From positions 1 to 64,000 of the forward strand of contig CAYPQF010000042.1 in assembly GCA_964412815.1 (NCBI GenBank): DNA of 64,000 nucleotides, in the 5' to 3' direction. Under the pieces are notes generated by a model. It did no database searches. It was not told the origin of the DNA and saw only the letters and a program-made list of their open reading frames with translations. Below are positions 58,466-64,000 of this stretch, piece after piece. Position 1 is the stretch's first letter. Every line of letters starts with the position of its first letter. Origin of the DNA: JAOAFZ01 sp964412815. GTDB lineage: Bacteria > Patescibacteriota > Microgenomatia > UBA1406 > GWC2-37-13. A program made the position numbers and the translations under genes.

Positions 58466-59494
58466 TTAGGGCATGCGATATAATGATCCCTCGTTGAGTG
58501 GAGTTCCGCTAAAATACGAACTTCGTCCCCCCCAGATGATAAACCGTTCGCCTGTCCAGGCAGAGCTCATTCCGTAATCATATCGTTCTGCTGGAGCATT
58601 TGCGGCTGTTACCTCCGTCCATGTGTTGGTAGTAGGGTTATACAGATACATGTCTGATAGAATTTCTCCATTGTTCCATGGCATTCCGATGCCGCCCCAG
58701 ACAATGACATGGGTACCCGTCCAGGCAGTATGAGACCGTGCTCGTGGAGATGGCGCGTTTACTGTAGAAACAGTTGTCCATGTATTAGTTACGGTATTAT
58801 AAATTGCACCATCATTGAGCAGTTGCTGACCCGGGCCACCACCACCCCAGATAAAGATTCTGGAACCCATTACTTGCTCTGTACTTCCTGAACGTGGAGA
58901 AGGGGCATTGGTTGTAGACATAGCGGTCCAGGTGTCTGTAGCAGGATCGTAAACACCTCCGGTATTATAATACGTAGAAGGATTGGGATAATCGTAGGTA
59001 AGCCCTCCCCACACATAGACTTTGTTGTTTACCACTGCAAGTGCGCGATCTGATCGGGTTATAGCACCCGTTTTAGAGATCGTTGACCAGGTATTGGTAC
59101 TCAGATTATATCTCCCTCCCTGAGTATACAGGCTGTCATAATCCTCGAAAAAGACTAAGTGGTTGCTGGTAACAACGACATTATTAAATGCACTCGAACC
59201 GCCGACAGTTATCGGTGATGGCGGAGTAGGAATCGGAGTCCAGGTATCAGTGGTCGGATTATAGCGTCCTCCATCATTGTGAATACAGGTGCCCACATTA
59301 CAACTTCCGCCTCTGGTTCCACCGAACACAATCATTTCGGTGCCACTCCAGCCTCTTCCTGCATGCATACGTGCAGCAGGCTGATTAACGGTACTCATGG
59401 GACGCCACGAATCTGTTTGAGGATTGTAGATATCACCATGCGAAAGTTCGTCAAACGGATCTCTCTCCTTCCGGAGAGAGTCCACTCCACACAA
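58466..59494 (-). CDS. Kelch-type beta-propeller, C-terminal part of a pilin-linked protein
   Basis: Blades repeat the pattern WTGTHVIVWGG ... YNPTTNTWTEV about six times (also WSGTEMIVFGG, YNPQTDSWRPM), a kelch/galactose-oxidase-like propeller. It has no signal peptide, and its first residues overlap the previous ORF, which ends in WTGSEMIVWSG, the first strands of the missing blade. So this is the downstream part of the 59451 protein in another frame. Propellers of this kind bind glycans or proteins on surfaces. Confidence 0.75.
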   Translation of the reverse strand: MCGVDSLRKERDPFDELSHGDIYNPQTDSWRPMSTVNQPAARMHAGRGWSGTEMIVFGGTRGGSCNVGTCIHNDGGRYNPTTDTWTPIPTPPSPITVGGSSAFNNVVVTSNHLVFFEDYDSLYTQGGRYNLSTNTWSTISKTGAITRSDRALAVVNNKVYVWGGLTYDYPNPSTYYNTGGVYDPATDTWTAMSTTNAPSPRSGSTEQVMGSRIFIWGGGGPGQQLLNDGAIYNTVTNTWTTVSTVNAPSPRARSHTAWTGTHVIVWGGIGMPWNNGEILSDMYLYNPTTNTWTEVTAANAPAERYDYGMSSAWTGERFIIWGGRSSYFSGTPLNEGSLYRMP

Positions 59495-60119
59495 TCATCT
59501 CGGAACCGGTCCAGACCGTTGCATGATTATAGCGCCCGCCCTGGTTACCTGTGACGTTCATTGCCTGCCACGAGTTTGGCGCTTGGGTCGGGATTGAAGT
59601 AGGAGTAAGGGTTTTGGTTGGAGAAGGGGTGATACTCGGCGCAGGCGTGTTGGTGGCAAAGCGTGAACCGGTTGGTACCGTACCACCACCGCCACCCGGT
59701 GGTGTTGGAGTTGGTGTTCCACCACCAGTGGTAGTGCCACGAGGTGTTGCCACAATATATCCAGCAGAACTGTCACCTGCGTCTTCGAGAGTGCCGCTTA
59801 CCTGATAATCACTGCCATCCGCACTTGAGCCATAGGTATACGGCTGTTTAGTGAGAGGGTCAATGGGTATCTCCGCCAGGTAGCCTTCCTGTACCAAATC
59901 ATCCAGACTCGCCGGATACACACCATTTGCATCCTGATACTGTTCGAGAGAGTACTGAATCTGACCAATGTCATTTTTTCGCTGACTATCGCGGGATTTT
60001 TTCATGTAGTTGGTATACGCGAAGATTGGCAGCGTAATAAAAACTGCAATTAATGCAAGTGCGATGACGATTTCTACCACAGTAAACCCTCGGTTCCCCT
60101 GGTTTGTTGTATCAAACAT
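59451..60119 (-). CDS. Prepilin-like N-terminus of the kelch protein
   Basis: A 222-residue frame: GFTVVEIVIALALIAVFITL, a pilin head (YPASLDDLVQEGYLAEIPID), a Pro/Thr/Gly linker and the start of a kelch blade (YNHATVWTGSEMIVWSG), then a premature TGA. One GA unit more in the GAGAGAG tract at about 59470 would restore the frame into the 58466 ORF, making one pilin-anchored propeller of about 550 residues. Minus-strand TATAAT ends 8 nt before the ATG, so leaderless. Confidence 0.75.
   Translation of the reverse strand: MFDTTNQGNRGFTVVEIVIALALIAVFITLPIFAYTNYMKKSRDSQRKNDIGQIQYSLEQYQDANGVYPASLDDLVQEGYLAEIPIDPLTKQPYTYGSSADGSDYQVSGTLEDAGDSSAGYIVATPRGTTTGGGTPTPTPPGGGGGTVPTGSRFATNTPAPSITPSPTKTLTPTSIPTQAPNSWQAMNVTGNQGGRYNHATVWTGSEMIVWSGLSPEGERSV
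59461..59480. repeat. Inverted repeat with GA tract at the kelch frameshift
   Basis: CTCTCTCC-TTCC-GGAGAGAG forms a perfect 8-bp stem. The break between the two kelch frames falls here. It may be a slippage or phase-variation site, or a spot of sequencing error. Confidence 0.5.
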
Positions 60120-60164
60120 CTATTTTCATTATAAAGATAGTTTGATACAGCTGTCAACTATGCG

Positions 60165-61160
60165 CTAGATAATACAGTTTTTAGGAGTGCCTCTGAGATA
60201 GTTCTGAATATTATCAATGGTCGTGTTTTCAATTCTCATCAGAGCCTCGGTGCTATTAAACGCATTATGCGGGGTAATCAGTACTTTAGGATGGTTGATC
60301 AGAATATGATTTAGTACCAGTGTTTTAAGGTCCTCCTTTTTTCGGAATCGATTGGTGAGCACCTCGGTTTCTTCGGTCATATCGTTTTCTCCTTCCAGAA
60401 CATCCAGTCCTACCCCCTCCAGGATTTCCTCTTCAAGGGCTTTCATAATCGCTTCTGTCTGAATCAACCCGCCTCGGGCTGTATTGACGAGGTAACTCCC
60501 TTTCTTCATCTGCATAATGTTTTCGGTATGAATGGTATGACGAGTGTGTTCGTTATACGGTAAATGAAGCGATACAACATCAGATTGTGCCAGCAGTTCC
60601 GGTAACTCAACATACTCAAACCCCATCTCCTTCGCCAGCTTTTGATGCCGGGTTCGGTTGGTTACCAGCACATTCATCCCAAATCCTTTTGCAATACGCA
60701 CCACATGTGAGCCAATCTTACCCAGTCCGATGATACCAAGTGTCTTGCCGTACAGATCAACTCCCTTTAAGTTGTAATGATCAAAATGTAACTGTTTTGC
60801 CTGATTTACTGACTGATAGATTTTCCGTGACAGATTAATAATTAACGCAAACGTGTGCTCTGCAACGGTGATACTGCCATACTCCGGGACATTCACCACA
60901 CAGATTTCTCGTCGTTTCGTCTCTTCCATCTCAATATGATCGTATCCGGTGGAACGGGTAGCAATCATCTTTAGATGAGGAAGTTTATCAAGTACCTGCT
61001 TGTTAAATGAAGAATAAATAAAGGAAGAGGCAACTTCCATTTCCGCAAATTCGGATGCATTATCCGGTGTTAATTTTTCCGCTACAAGGTGAGCGTCAGG
61101 AAAAGCCGCTTCTATAATTGGTTTCTCCCATTCCTCTACCTCAAAGAATACGAGTTTCAT
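60165..61160 (-). CDS. D-lactate dehydrogenase-like 2-hydroxyacid dehydrogenase
   Basis: A 331-residue NAD-dependent enzyme: GKTLGIIGLGKIGSHVVRIA nucleotide fold, VSLHLPYNEHTRHTI, YLVNTARGGLIQTEAI with catalytic Arg and Glu further on, and the His in ITPHNAFNSTEA. It most likely reduces pyruvate to D-lactate, re-oxidising NADH from the glycolytic genes at 25-29 kb. Minus-strand TATAAT ends 8 nt before the ATG, so leaderless. It separates the two pilin-propeller genes. Confidence 0.9.
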   Translation of the reverse strand: MKLVFFEVEEWEKPIIEAAFPDAHLVAEKLTPDNASEFAEMEVASSFIYSSFNKQVLDKLPHLKMIATRSTGYDHIEMEETKRREICVVNVPEYGSITVAEHTFALIINLSRKIYQSVNQAKQLHFDHYNLKGVDLYGKTLGIIGLGKIGSHVVRIAKGFGMNVLVTNRTRHQKLAKEMGFEYVELPELLAQSDVVSLHLPYNEHTRHTIHTENIMQMKKGSYLVNTARGGLIQTEAIMKALEEEILEGVGLDVLEGENDMTEETEVLTNRFRKKEDLKTLVLNHILINHPKVLITPHNAFNSTEALMRIENTTIDNIQNYLRGTPKNCII

Positions 61161-61177
61161 ATCCTTACATTATATAC

Positions 61178-62638
61178 CTAGTTATTTATTTTTACCTTCA
61201 CAATCCGGCCATTATATTGATCTGCAATAAACAGATGGGTTCCATCAGTAGCCAGGCCTAACGGATTGCCAAACTGAAGGTTTCCGCTTCCCGTTGATCC
61301 AAACGTTTGCAGTCTGGTGCCGGTCGTAGTGAACTCGTGAATTCTATTTAATCCATATTCTGAAGCATACAGTCGACCCCCAACCAGCTCTACGTCCTGT
61401 ACCCCCTGGAAATCGGTGGCAAACACAGATAGTGTTCCATTAGTTCTATAAATACCAATTGAGTTATACTGCTGACTGTCGTACGATGAGGCAAAGTACA
61501 CGTTCCCCGTGCTATCTACGGTGATACCCCGGGTAAAGTCATCGGCAGAAAACGCACCAGCATAGGCATAATTTGAAGTTGCATAATAACTACCACTCTC
61601 CATAAAATCTCGGAAATCATACGGATCGTAGTAGGTATAGTGCATATAAATTTGAGTTCCGCCTTCGCGTGCTCCCAGTGCAACCGATTCAATCATGGAT
61701 CCATTTAGCAGAGTTCCAAGAAGTGTCCCTGTTAATGAATATACTCTAACTGTCGCTGCATCCTGGACGAAAACCTTGTTATCTGCCACTTCGATATCAC
61801 CTGCACTTCCCGATGCGACGGCAAAAGACCGTTTATACGCACCGGTGTTGGCATCAAAAACATATACACTGCTTGCTCCGACAAACAGTTCACCATTATA
61901 GACATCCACCCCAATTGGATAAGACATCCCTGAATAGGTGATATTCTGTACCAGCTGGAACCGGACAGTAGGTGTTGGCGTATTGGTAGGAGTTGGTGGT
62001 ATTGGTGTAGGAGTATTTACATACCAGTCGTACGCAAGGTAATTATTACTCTCATTTGATTCAGTGACGTTGCTGGCATAATCAGCATACGCGCGCACAA
62101 AGTAGTAGTTGCCACATTGATTAAATGAACTACATTCCACCGTATGGTTAGAACATGCGCCGGAGGCAGGAACAGATAAGCCCGGAACAAGAGTACTTTC
62201 GTACCCGTCTTCATCTTCTACTCTCATGGTATGGGTTGCAGAGATGGATCCGCCGCTGTTACAGATGCGAATGGTATACGTGGTGCCGGCACGACTGATC
62301 TGGGAAACAAACAAGTCCGGGGGTGCTGCGGGAGGAGCTGTAGGGATGGTAGTGGGAGTATTACTTGGGCGTACGGTTGGAGTAAGGTTATTAAAGTTGG
62401 TAGTTGGTACGGGAGTGCTGGTGGCAAACCGGGACCCGGTCGGTTGCAGTCCTCCGGTAGGTGTCGCCGACGGAGAACCGCTTGCTCGGGTGGTGCCTCT
62501 CGGATTAGCAACGATGTATCGGGCTGTACCACCGGGACCACCCTCTTCGAGGAGTGCTATCAGCACTATAATCGGTTCCATCAGCATTTGAGCTGTAACT
62601 GTATTGATAGGTACTGCCGGAAGGGTTACTTTCATCAA
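61178..62638 (-). CDS. CARDB-like domain plus NHL-type propeller, C-terminal part of a pilin-linked protein
   Basis: After a YIVANPRGTTRASG segment shared with the kelch protein comes a Pro/Thr linker, a CARDB-like beta-sandwich (LFVSQISRAGTTYTIRICNS, VTESNESNNYLAYDW) with four Cys, a second linker, and a six-bladed NHL-type propeller (VYVFDANTGAYKRSF, GITVDSTGNVYFASS, PLGLATDGTHLFIADQYNGR). The N-terminal ~20 codons before IALLEEGGPGG are probably out-of-frame text; the true protein continues from the 62505 ORF after a frameshift near 62575. Confidence 0.75.
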   Translation of the reverse strand: MMKVTLPAVPINTVTAQMLMEPIIVLIALLEEGGPGGTARYIVANPRGTTRASGSPSATPTGGLQPTGSRFATSTPVPTTNFNNLTPTVRPSNTPTTIPTAPPAAPPDLFVSQISRAGTTYTIRICNSGGSISATHTMRVEDEDGYESTLVPGLSVPASGACSNHTVECSSFNQCGNYYFVRAYADYASNVTESNESNNYLAYDWYVNTPTPIPPTPTNTPTPTVRFQLVQNITYSGMSYPIGVDVYNGELFVGASSVYVFDANTGAYKRSFAVASGSAGDIEVADNKVFVQDAATVRVYSLTGTLLGTLLNGSMIESVALGAREGGTQIYMHYTYYDPYDFRDFMESGSYYATSNYAYAGAFSADDFTRGITVDSTGNVYFASSYDSQQYNSIGIYRTNGTLSVFATDFQGVQDVELVGGRLYASEYGLNRIHEFTTTGTRLQTFGSTGSGNLQFGNPLGLATDGTHLFIADQYNGRIVKVKINN

Positions 62639-62921
62639 ACATCGGATCGTTTGGAACGGCTGCCATATACCCTTCCTCTACCAGTTCTGTCAGTGATTCC
62701 GGGTATACCCCATTATTCTGTTTATACTGTTCGAGAGCATACTGAAGTTGTCCAATATCATTTGAACGTTCAGCATCCCGTGATTTCTTCATATAGTTGG
62801 AATACGCAAAGATAGGGAGGGTAATAAAGATAGCAATAATCGCCAGAGCGATTACAATCTCTATTACCGTAAAACCGGTGTTCTCTCCTTTTTTCTGCCT
62901 GACCTGCACTTTGTCTATCAT
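62505..62921 (-). CDS. Prepilin-like N-terminus of the CARDB/NHL protein
   Basis: A 138-residue frame with GFTVIEIVIALAIIAIFITL, a pilin head (YPESLTELVEEGYMAAVPND) and SSNADGTDYS, after which it goes out of frame (DSTPRRGWSRWYSPIHRC). The 61178 ORF continues the family pattern (ALLEEGGPGGTARYIVANPRG). The break lies in the dyad AGTGCT-GAT-AGCACT at about 62560-62574. Confidence 0.75.
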   Translation of the reverse strand: MIDKVQVRQKKGENTGFTVIEIVIALAIIAIFITLPIFAYSNYMKKSRDAERSNDIGQLQYALEQYKQNNGVYPESLTELVEEGYMAAVPNDPMFDESNPSGSTYQYSYSSNADGTDYSADSTPRRGWSRWYSPIHRC

Positions 62922-62925
62922 ATTG

Positions 62926-63552
62926 TTATAACGCGACTGTCACGTTGACTGATTGACCTCCTACAACCAGGATATATGTTCCATCCATCGGAATGCTAAA
63001 CACTATGTCTCCACCCGCAGGAATGCTCCTCTGATTATTCTGTAACAAAATATCCTGCGAATCTACTGATACCGGAGTGGCGGAACTGTTACTCAAAATA
63101 ATCGGCTGCATCCGTCTTGCCTGAATCGGATTCTGGCTAAGGGAACTGTTTTCATATCGCACGGTAACCGGAGCAAGCTGCACCTGCGCGCTTGGGAGCG
63201 GAGACGGATTGGCAAGCCGCTGTTCTGTGCCCGGTGGCGGCTGTAATGGAGCTGAAGATTTCCTGATTGTGGGACTGGGTCTGTTGGCGGGCGGAATACG
63301 GGTAATTTCTGACATGCGCACCATTCCGGGATCTTCTGGAAGTATGCCTCCCTGTGCTACGGGCCGGGTTGGAGCAACACCACTTAAACGGGGTGCGGTA
63401 GTCGGCTGAATTTGAGGAGCCTGCGGGGCCTGTTTTCTGGCCTGCTGTCGTTGCAAAAACACCACTGAGAGTACTCCCAGTACCACACTAAGTAACAGGA
63501 TTGCACCAATCAGTACCTGCTGCGTTGTAATCTTAATACCATTCACATTCAT
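62926..63552 (-). CDS. Unknown membrane-anchored Pro/Gln-rich protein
   Basis: Start at ATG 63552. A single hydrophobic helix (LIGAILLLSVVLGVLSVVFL) is followed by a Gln/Ala/Pro-rich linker and a beta-rich C-terminal domain (VQLAPVTVRYENSSL, GDIVFSIPMDGTYILVVGG). It is probably an extracytoplasmic part of the same surface system as the pilin-like genes just downstream. It overlaps the end of the next gene by 20 bp. No family recognised. Confidence 0.65.
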   Translation of the reverse strand: MNVNGIKITTQQVLIGAILLLSVVLGVLSVVFLQRQQARKQAPQAPQIQPTTAPRLSGVAPTRPVAQGGILPEDPGMVRMSEITRIPPANRPSPTIRKSSAPLQPPPGTEQRLANPSPLPSAQVQLAPVTVRYENSSLSQNPIQARRMQPIILSNSSATPVSVDSQDILLQNNQRSIPAGGDIVFSIPMDGTYILVVGGQSVNVTVAL

Positions 63553-64000
63553 AGGCTGTATCAAAAAGTGTATTGTTTGCGGTACATGACGCACCGCCTC
63601 CGGTATAGGTTGTTACCGGGGTAATTGCTGCATAACATTGTCCTGTTCCGTTCAGGCTACAGGTGGTCCCTGTTTTTCGAACCATACCATAGTCCGGATT
63701 CGTAGGAGCGTAGGTAGTTCCGCAGACACTGACATTGTTCTGCCAGGTACAGGTATTCGAGCTTGCATACGAACCACCCGTACCACCGCTGCCTGGGGTG
63801 TCACACCCGGAGGTAATGTTATAACAGCTGGTACCCATATACGACTTCGAAACAGGGTTTATAGTATAACTGCCATAGAACTCATAGCAGGTTCCCGTGC
63901 CATCTGTTGAACACTGCATGCTGGAACCGTAATACGATACAGGGGTTGTATACATCGGGCCCTGACAGTTACATTGAGCCCAGTAGTTTGATTGGGAACT
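63533..64000 (-). CDS. Cys-rich extracellular protein, 5' end beyond the window
   Basis: The frame is open to the window edge; the first ATG inside (63955) is probably internal, since the frame continues upstream as SSQSNYWAQCNCQGP. The visible 155 residues hold regularly spaced Cys (MQCSTDGTGTCYEFYGSY, TSCYNITSGCDTPG, TTCSLNGTGQCYAAI), suggesting tandem disulfide-linked repeats of a surface protein. Rich in Thr, Ser, Gly and Tyr. It overlaps the following gene by 20 bp. Confidence 0.65.
   Translation of the reverse strand, partial: SSQSNYWAQCNCQGPMYTTPVSYYGSSMQCSTDGTGTCYEFYGSYTINPVSKSYMGTSCYNITSGCDTPGSGGTGGSYASSNTCTWQNNVSVCGTTYAPTNPDYGMVRKTGTTCSLNGTGQCYAAITPVTTYTGGGASCTANNTLFDTAYECEWY

Noticed and set aside
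1..64000. Reassigned stop codon (UGA as Gly, as in some CPR lineages)
   Set aside because: UGA ends well-defined genes at their expected lengths (for example crtB and the UbiA-family gene), so the standard bacterial code is used.
1..64000. CRISPR array
   Set aside because: I saw no regularly spaced repeats; the only long direct repeats are the two 85-bp copies at the tRNA-Pro island.

Overview
The window looks like a chromosome segment of a Patescibacteria (CPR) bacterium, probably near the Microgenomates lineages. This is inference from gene content: an archaeal-type class I fructose-bisphosphate aldolase with GAPDH and PGK, repeated prepilin-like N-termini, lineage-typical unknown membrane proteins, a lone tRNA without encoded CCA, and almost no biosynthetic genes. 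All three stop codons are used as stops, so no code change is indicated.

Base composition falls into three tiers. Housekeeping genes are near 50% GC. AT-rich patches look acquired: the toxin tip and immunity gene at 2.2-3.1 kb, an ATPase/TOPRIM cluster at 13.5-16.0 kb, and a tRNA-Pro island at 40.8-44.9 kb. About ten short, very GC-rich genes (5.0, 8.9, 11.6, 17.6, 18.2, 18.7, 20.9, 23.5, 35.5 and 37.1 kb) sit between the others. Most have their own consensus promoter, a 5' leader with a Shine-Dalgarno site and a GC hairpin terminator, and nearly all encode membrane or secreted proteins I do not recognise. Many housekeeping genes instead have the -10 box only 5-10 nt before ATG and no Shine-Dalgarno, so they look leaderless.

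Layout. 0-3 kb: polymorphic toxin with an RNase A-like tip and its immunity gene. 3-11.5 kb: unknown proteins, an IS3-family element that cut a methyltransferase gene, an inositol-phosphatase-family gene, a small hydrolase and a truncated paralogue of the toxin scaffold. 11.5-26.8 kb: ABC-F protein, a probable defence cluster, gltX, NUDIX, trmD, yidD, clpB, GNAT, EVE, HIT and aldolase. 26.9-35.4 kb: gap-pgk, envelope proteins, typA, radC. 35.5-40.7 kb: two large GC-rich genes (one a membrane-anchored HEXXH peptidase) and a glycoside hydrolase split into two frames. 40.8-45 kb: island at tRNA-Pro flanked by 85-bp direct repeats and carrying FkbM methyltransferase, EEP, PHP and phospholipase D genes. 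45-48.4 kb: a zinc/manganese ABC transporter with a palindromic operator inside its promoter. 49.9-51.5 kb: a VKOR-DHODH fusion, divergent from a six-gene carotenoid operon (51.5-58 kb) whose content matches the C50 bacterioruberin pathway. 58-64 kb: pilin-like proteins extended by beta-propellers, a D-lactate dehydrogenase and a Cys-rich surface protein.

Strongest leads: the GC-rich gene class with its distinct expression architecture, the C50 carotenoid operon beside a VKOR-DHODH fusion, the tRNA-Pro island with a tRNA-adjacent basic peptide, and the pilin-tethered propellers.
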